A stretch of 64,000 bases of DNA, taken from Bacillota bacterium. Its GTDB lineage: Bacteria; Bacillota; Clostridia; Acetivibrionales; DTU013. The position numbers and the translations under genes are program-made. The stretch is taken from positions 248,001 to 312,000 of the forward strand of contig JAEZMD010000018.1 in the NCBI GenBank assembly GCA_023435745.1, in the 5' to 3' direction. The notes below the pieces were generated by a model. It worked only from the letters and a program-made list of their open reading frames with translations. It did not search any database and was not told where the DNA came from. The stretch's first letter is position 1. Each line of letters starts with the position of its first letter. Below, one piece after another: positions 16,522 to 25,893 of this stretch.

Positions 16522-18600
16522 ATGAACTGGTCAGTAGTAGCAATTTTAGTCTCATTTCTTGCCTTTGGTGTAGCGGCATGGCTCTATACCTGGGTAAAAT
16601 CCCAACCTTCATCCAACCCTGAGGTCGCCAGAGTTGGCGCATTGATCCAAAAAGGCGCAAACACCTTTCTTGGACGTGAATATAAAATACTTGCGATATT
16701 TGTTTCAATCGTAGCAGTGCTCATCGTACTATTCCTTCCAAGTCCTATTTGGAACGGCGATATTTCTAGGAATATTATGATGGCGATCTCTTACATTGTG
16801 GGTTCTGCTTTATCCGCATTGGCCGGCAAAATCGGTATTTTTGTTGCGACGATTGCAAATGTCAAGAGCGCGGAGGCGGCTAAAACCAGTATGAACCGTT
16901 CGTTTATGTCAGGTTTTCGCGGCGGCGCCGTCATGGGAATGGCAGTAGTCGGATCAAGTCTCCTTGGTGTAACAGCAGTTCTCATGCTCACCGGCGATGC
17001 GACTTCAGTGCTTGGCTTCAGCTTTGGCGCATCATCACTTGCTCTTTTTGCAAAAGCAGGCGGCGGTATTTTCACAAAGACTGCCGATGTCAGCGCAGAC
17101 CTGGCAGGTAAGGTCGAACTCGGTATTCCGGAGGATGATCCGCGTAATCCTGCAGTTATTGCTGACAATGTCGGTGACAATGTCGGCGACGTTGCAGGTA
17201 TGGGCGCAGATCTTTTTGATTCCAACGTAGCTTCCATGTCAGCAGCCTTGGTATTGGGAATGGCTTTGGACAAAGGTATAGGCGCAAATACGGATATGAT
17301 TTTCTGTTATACCTCCTTAGGGCTGATCTCTTCCATAATAGGTCTTTTATTCGGACGCATAGGAAAAAATGGAAACCCGAGCAGCGCACTGAATAAATGT
17401 ACGTATATCACCACAGCGCTTTTTGCTGTTCTGACGGCAGTCGCAACAGGTGTTTTCGGATTCAACTGGCGTTACTGGGGAGCTGCGATCGTTGGTCTGC
17501 TCGTTGGTACGATCATCGGTATAGCATCCGACTACTTTACAAATGATGCAAAAAAACCTGTCCAAATGGTAGCAAAAGCCTCTAAATCCGGACCGGCCTT
17601 CACGATCCTCTCCGGATTCAGCTATGGACTTATCAGTTCATTCCCTGCACTTTTAGGCATTGGAATTTCTGCTATTGCATCGTTTTTCATCTGTGACGGT
17701 ATTGACCCGAACACCAAAACTGATGCGCTTTTCGGAATATCAATGGCAGCGATAGGTATGCTTTCAATAGTAGGAATGATCATTTCAAATGATGCCTACG
17801 GACCCATAGTGGATAATGCCAGAGGACTTGTTGAGATGGGCGATCTTGGAGAAGAAGCTCTGGAGATCACAGATGAACTTGACAGTGCCGGCAATACGGT
17901 TAAGGCTATCACCAAGGGATTTGCAGTAGGCGCAGCGGGACTGACTGTTATTGCTCTTTTAGGTGCTTATGTATCTGAAGTCAATGACGCGTTACTGGAA
18001 AAAGGCATGGAACTGATCAGCAGCTTTGATATTATGAATCCTCTCGTGTTTTTTGGGATGATTGTTGGCGTAGCCATTCCGGCTGTCTTTTCAGCAATGC
18101 TTATTATGGGTGTTGACCGCAATGCCCAGCGTATGATTGGTGAGATTCACCGTCAGTTCAATGAAATCCCCGGCCTGAAGGAAGGCAAAAAAGATGTTAT
18201 GCCCGAATACGACCGCTGCATTGACATTGCAACGAAAGGCGCATTACGGGAACTGATTCCTGCAGGTTTAGTGGCAATAGTTGCAACACTTTTAGTTGGC
18301 CTTATAGGCGGCGTCAGGGCTATAGGTGGTTTTATTGCCGGAAATATCATGAGCGGTCTGCTCCTGGCTCTTTTAATGGGTAATGCAGGCGGAACCTGGG
18401 ATAACGCAAAGAAATACGTTGAAGCCGGCAATGAAGGCGGAAAAGGCTCCGAAGCACATAAGGCTGCTGTTATCGGCGACACCGTAGGCGACCCGTTCAA
18501 GGATACAGCGGGACCGTCTATCAATACGCAGATCACTGTAGTTTCTCTGGTTGCATCACTCACTGCAGGAGTGTTTGCATCAGTTTCATTGTTTAGATAA
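16522..18600 (+). CDS. hppA: Membrane-bound proton-translocating pyrophosphatase
   Basis: Integral membrane enzyme that couples pyrophosphate hydrolysis to ion pumping, 692 residues with about 16 membrane segments. The catalytic DNVGDNVGD begins at about residue 215 and a second conserved acidic block, GDTVGDPFKDTAGPS, lies near the C-terminus. The cation-selectivity loop reads GNTVKA, with Lys where K+-dependent enzymes have Ala, so I predict a K+-independent H+-pumping type. Ribosome binding site GGGGGCG. It is a single-gene unit ending in a terminator. It would save energy in an anaerobe by using biosynthetic pyrophosphate. Confidence 0.96.
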   Translation: MNWSVVAILVSFLAFGVAAWLYTWVKSQPSSNPEVARVGALIQKGANTFLGREYKILAIFVSIVAVLIVLFLPSPIWNGDISRNIMMAISYIVGSALSALAGKIGIFVATIANVKSAEAAKTSMNRSFMSGFRGGAVMGMAVVGSSLLGVTAVLMLTGDATSVLGFSFGASSLALFAKAGGGIFTKTADVSADLAGKVELGIPEDDPRNPAVIADNVGDNVGDVAGMGADLFDSNVASMSAALVLGMALDKGIGANTDMIFCYTSLGLISSIIGLLFGRIGKNGNPSSALNKCTYITTALFAVLTAVATGVFGFNWRYWGAAIVGLLVGTIIGIASDYFTNDAKKPVQMVAKASKSGPAFTILSGFSYGLISSFPALLGIGISAIASFFICDGIDPNTKTDALFGISMAAIGMLSIVGMIISNDAYGPIVDNARGLVEMGDLGEEALEITDELDSAGNTVKAITKGFAVGAAGLTVIALLGAYVSEVNDALLEKGMELISSFDIMNPLVFFGMIVGVAIPAVFSAMLIMGVDRNAQRMIGEIHRQFNEIPGLKEGKKDVMPEYDRCIDIATKGALRELIPAGLVAIVATLLVGLIGGVRAIGGFIAGNIMSGLLLALLMGNAGGTWDNAKKYVEAGNEGGKGSEAHKAAVIGDTVGDPFKDTAGPSINTQITVVSLVASLTAGVFASVSLFR

Positions 18601-18637
18601 GCGAAGTCACATTGCAGAATGCATAGATGGCATATAT

Positions 18638-18674
18638 AAAGGGCGGTTTAGGATTCCTAGAACCGTCCTTTTTT
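18638..18674 (+). terminator. Rho-independent terminator of hppA
   Basis: Stem AAAGGGCGGTT pairing with AACCGTCCTTTT through GC-rich pairs, with inner TAGGA/TCCTA pairing, followed by six T. Confidence 0.8.
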
Positions 18675-18737
18675 GTAGTCATTCCGCCATAGTGGAATCT
18701 GACTAACATCGAGAGGGGCTCGATGCCCCCGAGATTT

Positions 18738-19910
18738 TTATTTATCCCTCTTTGTGACTTCCTCAACAGCGTCCGGGTTTACTTCAGCAGTATCCGGCTT
18801 TTCTTCCGATACTGAGTTACATGCTGAAGAAGGGCTGAGAATTTCTTTGATTGGCTTGTTTTTGTAGATCGTGACCAAAATATTGCGGATCAGTAAAAAG
18901 GTAATCGGCCCTATAATCAAGCCGGCAAACCCGATCAGCTTCAGACCGGTATACATGGCCAGGAGTGTAAGCAAAGGGTAAACGCCGATTTGCTGGCCGA
19001 CTACCTTTGGCTCGACCGTCTGGCGAATGACCAGAACGACTACATACAGGATCAGGATGGAGACGCCCATTCTGATATCTCCGGTCGCAAAGGAGTATAG
19101 GGACCATGGAATTAGAACACCCCCGGCTCCAAGTACCGGAAGCGCATCAATTACAGCGATCAGTACGGCAAACAGCAGGGAATATTCGACCCCGATGATG
19201 CTCAGGCCAATTAACAGCTCGGTAAAGGTAATCACCATAAGTATCATGGCAGCCCTCAGGTAACCGAATATTGCCGAGAACAAATCCTTTTTTATGGAAA
19301 GGAGACGGTTGATCCAGTTCTCAGGCAGCTGATGGCGCAGTGCTGACGCGATTTTATGCCTGTCCTTGAGCATGAAGAAGGTTGCCAGTGTGGTAATGAT
19401 TGTAAATATTATAGCCTCGGGCAGAGATATGGCGGTTACAAAAGCACCTTTCACAAGAGTTTTTCCAAAGTTGGTGATGGTAGTTGAAAGATTGGAGATG
19501 ACACTGCCAAGGTTGGCCGTGATCTCTTCAGGCATCCATTCGATATACTCCGAACCCTTGTTCATCAGCTCCAGGATTTGAGTATATAGGCTGGACAAAA
19601 ATCCGGGTGCGACAGTAATAAGATGCTTTATTTCATCGATCAGCCTGAGTACGCCAAGAACCGTCAACAGGGCGATAATCGCCAGTAGAAGCAGTAATGC
19701 AACGGGTGCGACAATTTTCCTGCTGATATGAAGCTTATTAGTAAAAAATTTGATCACCGGTTCCATGAGAGAGGATAGCGCAAATGCAATCAGAAACGGC
19801 AGCAGAAAAAATGCCAGCCGAAAGACTAAAAAAACGCCAGCCACAACTGATACTACAACAATTACAAATAATAGTATCCTTTTCTGATTATTCTTTAATT
19901 TTAGAATCAT
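18738..19910 (-). CDS. AI-2E/PerM (YhhT/YtvI-like) family membrane protein
   Basis: 390-residue protein with seven to eight membrane segments: a pair at the N-terminus (residues 10-45), one near 65-85, a soluble middle part (about 90-190), then a cluster from about 200 to 350. The C-terminal pattern QTVEPKVVGQQIGVYPLLTLLAM is the signature of this family. Members have been proposed as autoinducer-2 exporters or Na+/H+ antiporters; function here is not determined. The tail of about 35 residues is acidic and low-complexity. CAGGAG precedes the start. It is convergent with hppA. Confidence 0.85.
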   Translation of the reverse strand: MILKLKNNQKRILLFVIVVVSVVAGVFLVFRLAFFLLPFLIAFALSSLMEPVIKFFTNKLHISRKIVAPVALLLLLAIIALLTVLGVLRLIDEIKHLITVAPGFLSSLYTQILELMNKGSEYIEWMPEEITANLGSVISNLSTTITNFGKTLVKGAFVTAISLPEAIIFTIITTLATFFMLKDRHKIASALRHQLPENWINRLLSIKKDLFSAIFGYLRAAMILMVITFTELLIGLSIIGVEYSLLFAVLIAVIDALPVLGAGGVLIPWSLYSFATGDIRMGVSILILYVVVLVIRQTVEPKVVGQQIGVYPLLTLLAMYTGLKLIGFAGLIIGPITFLLIRNILVTIYKNKPIKEILSPSSACNSVSEEKPDTAEVNPDAVEEVTKRDK

Positions 19911-19992
19911 GATCTACTCCTGTCACTATATATATTAAATTATACGTATCCATTCGTCAATGTCCTGATTTTTATTGTTTATTAATAAAGTC

Positions 19993-20024
19993 TTAAGAAT
20001 GTATTAAGACAGAATCAATATAAT
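19993..20024 (+). promoter_or_regulatory. vanR promoter with VanR-type direct repeat
   Basis: TTAAGA occurs at 19993 and 20004, an 11-base period as bound by OmpR/PhoB-family regulators, with nine bases between the second copy and a perfect TATAAT (20019-20024). The repeat therefore covers the -35 region. The same arrangement occurs before the carboxypeptidase gene. Confidence 0.6.
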
Positions 20025-20087
20025 GCACTTCACTTTGTGGTACAATCTATACGGGAATATATGTTCAACAGAATGAAGGTGTGACAT

Positions 20088-20786
20088 ATGGGTACAAGCA
20101 TTTTAGTCGTTGATGATGAACAATCCATTGCGGATCTGTTAGAAGTCTACCTGAAAAATGAAAACTTCACTGTATTCAAATATTATAACGGACGGGATGC
20201 TATTAAATGCATTGAAAATGAAAAGTTGGATCTTGCAATATTGGATGTAATGCTTCCGGATGCTAACGGTTTTTCGATTTGCCAGTTCATTCGGGAAAAA
20301 CACAACTTTCCGGTCATTATGCTCACTGCCAGGGAAGAAGAAACCGATAAAATCACCGGACTTGCATTAGGCGCAGATGACTATATGACAAAACCGTTCC
20401 GGCCGCTGGAACTAATAGCACGTGTAAAGGCACAGCTTCGGAGATATACAAGATACAATTCTGCAGAACCGGCCCGGGAAGAACGTTTAATTGCGTTTTC
20501 TGGTCTGGTTTTAGATTTGGATTCCCATGAGTGCACGTTAGATGAGAAAAAGCTCGGTCTCACACCTACAGAATTTTCGATTCTGTGGGTTCTGTGCTCG
20601 AACCGCGGACGGGTGGTCAGTTCTGAAGAGCTGTTTCATGAAGTATGGGGCGAAAAATATTTTAGTAACAGTAATAATACGGTAATGGTGCATATCCGTC
20701 ATTTACGGGAGAAAATGCATGACTCGGCAGAACATCCTAAATACATTAAAACGGTTTGGGGGGTTGGCTATAAAATCGAAAAATGA
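20088..20786 (+). CDS. vanR: VanR-like response regulator
   Basis: OmpR-family response regulator of 232 residues. The receiver domain has the acidic pocket (Asp9, Asp10), phospho-acceptor Asp53 in LDVMLPDANG and Lys102 in MTKPF. The C-terminal winged helix ends with the usual VHIRHLREKMHD and VWGVGYKIEK. Sequence and gene order closely match VanR of glycopeptide resistance operons. Here no vanH, vanA or vanX follows; the pair is linked to a D,D-carboxypeptidase gene. Its end overlaps vanS by 23 bases. Confidence 0.9.
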   Translation: MGTSILVVDDEQSIADLLEVYLKNENFTVFKYYNGRDAIKCIENEKLDLAILDVMLPDANGFSICQFIREKHNFPVIMLTAREEETDKITGLALGADDYMTKPFRPLELIARVKAQLRRYTRYNSAEPAREERLIAFSGLVLDLDSHECTLDEKKLGLTPTEFSILWVLCSNRGRVVSSEELFHEVWGEKYFSNSNNTVMVHIRHLREKMHDSAEHPKYIKTVWGVGYKIEK

Positions 20787-21945
20787 TTATTCCAAATTAA
20801 AAAGAAAGATATTTTTTCAGGTTCTGTTGATTGCTTTAGCTACCATCATCATTGGTGTGATAATCAAGTATTTCATGATTGATGGCTTTTTGCAGGCTCC
20901 TTTTGCAGAAGGATTTATTAAATTGTGTCAAAATACCTTTGGCATGACATATAGCGAAGGTCTGGCAATATATCAGCAGCTGTTCCGCAACAACAAAAGC
21001 TGGTTGTTGACAGGCGGGATGTTTTGTCTGCTGTTGTTTGTTTTCTACTTTGTACTTGCACGGGTGACAAAATACTTCAGTGAAGTCGTTGCCGGCATGG
21101 ATCTGCTGATAGAGGAATCCGACCGCGAGATTACACTGCCGCCGGAAATGGATTTTATGGAAATAAAGATGAATAAAATCAAAAGCATTCTGGAGAAAAG
21201 AGAACGTGACGCCAAGGAAGCGGAACAGAGAAAAAACGATCTGGTGGTTTATTTGGCACACGATATAAAAACGCCGTTAACTTCTGTAATCGGATATCTG
21301 AACCTATTGGACGAGGCGCCGGATATGCCCCCGGAGCAGAAAGCCAAATACATCGGGATTACTCTTGAAAAGGCGTATCGGCTTGAGCAATTGATCAATG
21401 AGTTCTTTGAAATTACAAGATTTAATCTCCAGACTATAGTTTTGAATAAAGAGAAAATCAACTTATCCTACATGCTCCGACAAATGGCAGATGAATTCTA
21501 TCCAATGCTGGCGCCGCAGGGAAAGCAGGTAGCTGTCTCCGCTCAGGAAGGCCTTACCTTATTGGGAGATGCAGATAAACTGGCCCGGGTATTCAACAAC
21601 ATTCTTAAAAATGCGATAGCCTACAGCTTTGATGATAGCATGATTCATATTTCCGCCATACAGCAGGATGGAAATGTAGTAATTACCTTCACCAATCAGG
21701 GAACTCCGATCCCTCAGCAAAAGCTGGATACTATATTTGAAAAGTTCTATCGCCTTGACATTTCCAGATCCGGAAATACGGGCGGAGCCGGACTGGGACT
21801 TTCCATTGCAAGGGAAATCGTTGCAGCACATGAAGGCGCTATTTCAGTACAGAGCAATGAGGTCTGTACAAAATTTTCAGTTATTCTGCCGGCTGTCAGT
21901 GCATCATGTATTACTGATAAAAAGAAAATCTTAAGAAGTTCATAA
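20764..21945 (+). CDS. vanS: VanS-like sensor histidine kinase
   Basis: Membrane sensor kinase, 393 residues. Two membrane segments (about 17-34 and 83-99) enclose a short external loop of about 48 residues. The HAMP-like linker is followed by the H-box YLAHDIKTPLTS (His166), an N-box NNILKNAIAY and the G-box GGAGLGLSIA. The residues around the H-box match those I recall for enterococcal VanS. I chose the TTG at 20764, inside vanR, because enterococcal vanS starts with the same overlapping TTG and the next residues (AIKSKNDYSKL) align with it. The short loop may sense a cell-wall precursor or antibiotic; the signal is not known. Confidence 0.9.
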   Translation: MAIKSKNDYSKLKRKIFFQVLLIALATIIIGVIIKYFMIDGFLQAPFAEGFIKLCQNTFGMTYSEGLAIYQQLFRNNKSWLLTGGMFCLLLFVFYFVLARVTKYFSEVVAGMDLLIEESDREITLPPEMDFMEIKMNKIKSILEKRERDAKEAEQRKNDLVVYLAHDIKTPLTSVIGYLNLLDEAPDMPPEQKAKYIGITLEKAYRLEQLINEFFEITRFNLQTIVLNKEKINLSYMLRQMADEFYPMLAPQGKQVAVSAQEGLTLLGDADKLARVFNNILKNAIAYSFDDSMIHISAIQQDGNVVITFTNQGTPIPQQKLDTIFEKFYRLDISRSGNTGGAGLGLSIAREIVAAHEGAISVQSNEVCTKFSVILPAVSASCITDKKKILRSS

Positions 21946-21962
21946 GAAAAAGTTCCGATATC
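21931..21962 (+). promoter_or_regulatory. Putative VanR-controlled promoter of the carboxypeptidase gene
   Basis: TTAAGA at 21931 and ATAAGA at 21942, again an 11-base period, nine bases before a weak GATATC -10-like box (21957-21962). The geometry copies the vanR promoter. The repeat runs over the vanS stop codon. Confidence 0.5.
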
Positions 21963-22015
21963 ACTCCTTACGATGTGGTTGAATAAAGTTATCACAATAT
22001 AAGGAGTTGTTTATT

Positions 22016-22996
22016 ATGGTACGGAAAATGATAAGGAAAAAAACGAGGGTGCCAATGCTAGTGGCTTTACTGCTACTGCTTGGCATCATTGTTTTTGTTT
22101 TCAAGTCATTCACCAGTCTCCAAGGTCAGCTTTTACCTGAGGATGTCAGTAGAACTGGAGCTTCCCTGGTATCTGTAAAAAAGGCAGTATCCGGCTCTCA
22201 TAATTTCATCCCCCCTGAAAGTCTGTACAGTTCTAACGCGATTCTGGTTTGTCTGACTGACCGGATTACCCTCATGCAAAAGAAAAGTGAAGAAAAAATT
22301 TATCCGGCTTCCTTGACAAAAATGATGACGGTGATTGTTGCGATAGAGAATATATCAGATATACAGGAAAGAATAGAGCTTTCTAACGACATGTTTCAGG
22401 GACTATATAACGCAAATGCAGCAACTGCGGGATTTCAGCCGGGTGAAGAGGTCAAGGCGATAGACCTGCTGTACGGAGCGCTGCTTCCGAGCGGAGCGGA
22501 GTGTTGTATCGGGCTTGCCAACGAAGTTGCAGGTTCGGAGGAAGCCTTTGTAGAGCTGATGAATAAAAAGGCGGGAGAGCTTGCACTGGCTGACACCAAT
22601 TTTGTTAATACAACCGGACTTCACGATAAAAATCACTATACAACGGTGAAAGACATGGCAACTCTTCTCGGCTATGCTTTAGAAAATGAAACATTCCGAG
22701 AGATCTTTACAACTGAACGACATTCCACTTCAGCAACAAATAAGCATCCTGACGGGATAACCTTTTACAGTACGATGTATAAAAAGCTTGATGCTCGAGA
22801 TATTTTAAACGGTAGAATTCTTGGCGGGAAAACTGGATATACCGGCGAAGCCGGTCTTTGCCTCGCAAGTCTTGCATTGAAGGATGGAAAGGAATATATT
22901 TTGATTACAGTCGGTGCCAAAGGAGATCACCAATCAGAGCAATATAATATTTCCGACGCTATGGCAGTATATAATAACCTCGGAAAAGAATCCTGA
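22016..22996 (+). CDS. Serine-type D-alanyl-D-alanine carboxypeptidase (peptidase S11)
   Basis: Trims the terminal D-Ala from peptidoglycan stem peptides outside the membrane. 326 residues with an N-terminal signal anchor (about residues 12-32). Active-site motifs: SLTK at residues 99-102, SGAE at about 159 in place of the common SxN, and KTG in GGKTGYTG. The second motif differs from classic DacA but is the form I recall in clostridial relatives. Start at 22016 because AAGGAG (22001) is well spaced; a TTG nine bases earlier is too close. It is expressed with, or by, the adjacent VanRS, which suggests inducible removal of D-Ala, equivalent in role to VanY although of a different fold. Confidence 0.9.
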   Translation: MVRKMIRKKTRVPMLVALLLLLGIIVFVFKSFTSLQGQLLPEDVSRTGASLVSVKKAVSGSHNFIPPESLYSSNAILVCLTDRITLMQKKSEEKIYPASLTKMMTVIVAIENISDIQERIELSNDMFQGLYNANAATAGFQPGEEVKAIDLLYGALLPSGAECCIGLANEVAGSEEAFVELMNKKAGELALADTNFVNTTGLHDKNHYTTVKDMATLLGYALENETFREIFTTERHSTSATNKHPDGITFYSTMYKKLDARDILNGRILGGKTGYTGEAGLCLASLALKDGKEYILITVGAKGDHQSEQYNISDAMAVYNNLGKES

Positions 22997-23028
22997 GTGG
23001 CAAGAGAGCGTCAATTTACAGCAAAGAA

Positions 23029-23058
23029 TTCATCGTGTAAGGTTTCTCCTACGATGAA
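23029..23058. repeat. Inverted repeat between carboxypeptidase and zwf genes
   Basis: TTCATCGT and ACGATGAA, perfect 8-bp arms with a 14-base loop. No T run follows, so it may be an operator or a weak terminator. Confidence 0.4.
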
Positions 23059-23126
23059 CACGGGTAAAATAAAGTCACGGGTATCTGGCTGTATAGTACC
23101 GAGCCGCGATTATGGGGGGAATATCT

Positions 23127-24626
23127 ATGAAACAAATAAATTGTGATATCAGTGGGCCTTCTGCTATTATGGTGATTTTTGGAGGGACCGGTGATCTGAC
23201 TCATCGAAAGCTGATGCCGGCATTATATAATCTGGTACACGACAAATTAATGCCGCAATGCTTTGCGGTCGTTTCCGTCGGGCGCAGGGAGATGGATCGG
23301 GACCAGTACAGGAATGGAATCTACGAGTCGCTGCAAAAGTATTCGCGTAACATAATTAATGAAGAACACTGGTCAAGGCTAAGAGAGTTGATATATTATT
23401 ATCAGCTAGATTTTACAAGCGAAAGCGGGTATGCCGGGCTGAAGGATTTTCTTGAGACGCTGAACAGCAAATCACATGCAAAAGGGAACTGTATCTTTTA
23501 TCTGGCTGTCGCTCCGGAATTTTTCGAGACAATCGTACACGGTCTGCATATCAGCGGACTTGCTCAGAAAAACGGCGCATGGAACCGTTTGGTGATTGAA
23601 AAGCCCTTTGGAAAGGATCTGAAGACGGCAAGAGAACTAAACAGCAAGCTGCTTGAGGTTTTTAACGAAGATAATATATACAGGATTGATCATTACCTTG
23701 GAAAGGAAATGATCCAGAATATCATGGTGCTGCGATTTTGCAATTCCATCTTTTGGTCTTTGTGGAGCAATAAATATATAGATCATGTTCAAATATCGCT
23801 GACAGAGCAATACGGGGTCGGTACCAGAGGCGGATATTATGAGCATTCAGGCGCAGTCCGGGATATGGTCCAGAATCACATCATCCAGATCCTGTCACTG
23901 GTGGCTATGGAGCCGCCGGTGAGCCTGAAAACGGACGCCATCAGGACTGAAAAGCTTAAGGTCATTCAGGCAATAGAAGAATTCACCCCTGAAAGACTTA
24001 GGAAAAATGTGGTGTTTGGACAATATGGCAAGGGTACGATAGACGGACTGCCGGTTCCGGCCTACAGAGATGAGGATAGGGTGCCGGACAGTTCAAATAC
24101 GGAGACATTTGTAGCATTGAAGCTGCACATCAACAACTTCAGATGGGCGGGGACACCGTTTTATATCAGGACAGGAAAACGGCTGGCAGACAGATCGGCT
24201 GAGATTGTCATACAGTTTAAATCCCTTCCGAACATCCTGTATTTTCAGGATAAAAACATACAGGAACCCAACCTGCTGGTTATTCGGATACAGCCAACGG
24301 TAGGAGTGTTTTTCCAGTTCAATACAAAGGATTTCAGTACGCATAATGGTATTGTTTCAACAAAAATGGACTCCAGCCATATCAGTCCTTCCCAGGGCAA
24401 TACACCCGAGGCGTATGAACGGTTGATCTATGATATACTGAGGGGGGATTCCACACTGTTTTCAAGATGGGATGAGGTTGAGGCTTCATGGATGTTTGCA
24501 GACAGGATCATTGGATACAGAGAGAAAAAAAGGCCAGATTTCCCCAATTACGAAGCAGGGTCGATGGGGCCTGCAGAGGCCATCGAGCTGCTTGAGCGTG
24601 ATGGCAGGCAATGGTGGAATATCTAG
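23127..24626 (+). CDS. zwf: Glucose-6-phosphate 1-dehydrogenase
   Basis: First enzyme of the oxidative pentose phosphate pathway: glucose-6-phosphate plus NADP+ to 6-phosphogluconolactone. 499 residues, the usual length. The dinucleotide motif GGTGDLTHRKL is near residue 20, and the substrate site RIDHYLGKE in the middle. The start at 23127 follows GGGGGGA; an in-frame ATG at 23112 lies inside that site. It stands alone; no pgl or gnd is adjacent. Confidence 0.96.
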   Translation: MKQINCDISGPSAIMVIFGGTGDLTHRKLMPALYNLVHDKLMPQCFAVVSVGRREMDRDQYRNGIYESLQKYSRNIINEEHWSRLRELIYYYQLDFTSESGYAGLKDFLETLNSKSHAKGNCIFYLAVAPEFFETIVHGLHISGLAQKNGAWNRLVIEKPFGKDLKTARELNSKLLEVFNEDNIYRIDHYLGKEMIQNIMVLRFCNSIFWSLWSNKYIDHVQISLTEQYGVGTRGGYYEHSGAVRDMVQNHIIQILSLVAMEPPVSLKTDAIRTEKLKVIQAIEEFTPERLRKNVVFGQYGKGTIDGLPVPAYRDEDRVPDSSNTETFVALKLHINNFRWAGTPFYIRTGKRLADRSAEIVIQFKSLPNILYFQDKNIQEPNLLVIRIQPTVGVFFQFNTKDFSTHNGIVSTKMDSSHISPSQGNTPEAYERLIYDILRGDSTLFSRWDEVEASWMFADRIIGYREKKRPDFPNYEAGSMGPAEAIELLERDGRQWWNI

Positions 24627-24629
24627 CAG

Positions 24630-25727
24630 TCAGATGTCGGAGACAGTAGCAAGCGGGGCTTCATATATGACGCAGTTTTTGCCCTTGTGCTTACCGTCGT
24701 AGAGTCTGCGGTCTGCCTCCAGAATAATATCCTGATAATAGGAGTAATCTTCACTTGGACATACCCCGATGGTAATTGTCAGATTGATTGTTTCATTGTT
24801 GTATAAAAAAATGGAGTCGGCTATTTCCTTATGAATCCTTTCTATACAGACCGAAGCCCCTTCAAGGGCGGATCTGTTGAAAAGAATGAGGATCTCATCA
24901 CCGCCCCAGCGGGATATATAATCCGATTCACGGACATTTTCCTTGATAATCTGCACGACTTTTTTCAGGACTTTATCTCCGCAATCATGACCGTAGCGGT
25001 CATTTATTTGCTTAAAATCATCTATATCGGCGATCGCTGTTACAAATCCGACGTCGTTCTTTTTTCTGAAATCCAGCGCTGCCTCAAGTCGCGTCTTCAT
25101 TGCCCTTCTGTTGAGCAGCTGCGTAAGCGAATCGTGGCTGGCAAGCTCTGAGAGCCTGTTATTCAGATGTTTCAGTCTTTCTTCATCACTTTTTATCTCC
25201 CTGAGGAAAATAAGCAGGACTAGGAATATCATGATGAATGCAATAACGAGATTGAACACATACAAGGCACTCAGGTAGCTTTGTTCGGGGAAAATCCTTA
25301 TAGATGGAAAGCCTGCTGAAACGGGAAGAAATTTTAATCCGAGCAGGATAACAAAGGTAATGATATTCGTAGCATATGCGGTCACCTTGCCTATATGTGT
25401 GATTCTGACCAAATGATGGCTGGCAAAGGCCGTACATATAAAGAAAAATTCAAAACCATTATTCATTCCGGTGACTATAGTGGCAAAAAAAGCATGTATA
25501 ACGATTTCAATGACTAGGTAATTAAGTACTTTTGTGCTCTTATTTTTAATAAAAAGAATGAACAGGGTCGCAAAAAAAACGACGCTGAATATGTTAAAAA
25601 CAGACATAAAAATACTGCCGACAGCATAAAAAAAGAAGATATAGAATAAGTGAGCGAAAAGCATCCCGCTTAATATCAGATAGAATAGAAAAAATTCTCT
25701 TTTAAAACTGATTTTCTGATCTTTCAT
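24630..25727 (-). CDS. Membrane-bound GGDEF diguanylate cyclase
   Basis: Predicted to make cyclic di-GMP. 365 residues: about six membrane segments fill residues 10-190, followed by a short linker and a GGDEF domain (from SHDSLTQLLNRRAM). The active-site loop reads RWGGDEI, a GGDEI variant of GGDEF; the last position is tolerant in this family. An inhibitory-site RxxD (RESD) lies five residues before it, so product feedback is likely. I prefer the ATG at 25727; a TTG at 25745 is possible, and neither has a strong ribosome binding site. It is convergent with zwf, with three bases between stop codons. Confidence 0.9.
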   Translation of the reverse strand: MKDQKISFKREFFLFYLILSGMLFAHLFYIFFFYAVGSIFMSVFNIFSVVFFATLFILFIKNKSTKVLNYLVIEIVIHAFFATIVTGMNNGFEFFFICTAFASHHLVRITHIGKVTAYATNIITFVILLGLKFLPVSAGFPSIRIFPEQSYLSALYVFNLVIAFIMIFLVLLIFLREIKSDEERLKHLNNRLSELASHDSLTQLLNRRAMKTRLEAALDFRKKNDVGFVTAIADIDDFKQINDRYGHDCGDKVLKKVVQIIKENVRESDYISRWGGDEILILFNRSALEGASVCIERIHKEIADSIFLYNNETINLTITIGVCPSEDYSYYQDIILEADRRLYDGKHKGKNCVIYEAPLATVSDI

Positions 25728-25798
25728 AGTTCTATCGACCTTCAATCAATTATTTAGCTTTTTAGTGACAGAGGAGGTTCTCATTTGAGAGTAAGTTT

Positions 25799-25827
25799 AT
25801 TCTATAATATTATTTCTCGTTTTGCAA
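25799..25827 (-). promoter_or_regulatory. Promoter of the diguanylate cyclase gene
   Basis: TTGCAA (25822-25827), 17-base spacer, TAGAAT (25799-25804) on the minus strand. Confidence 0.6.
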
Positions 25828-25893
25828 TACAAACCTGACCATTATAGATAAAATTTCTCAAAATTTATCATAAAATGGGAGAGAATATAATCA

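Noticed and set aside
20088..22996. Complete vancomycin resistance operon
   Set aside because: No vanH, vanA/vanB-type ligase or vanX gene is present; only regulators and a carboxypeptidase.
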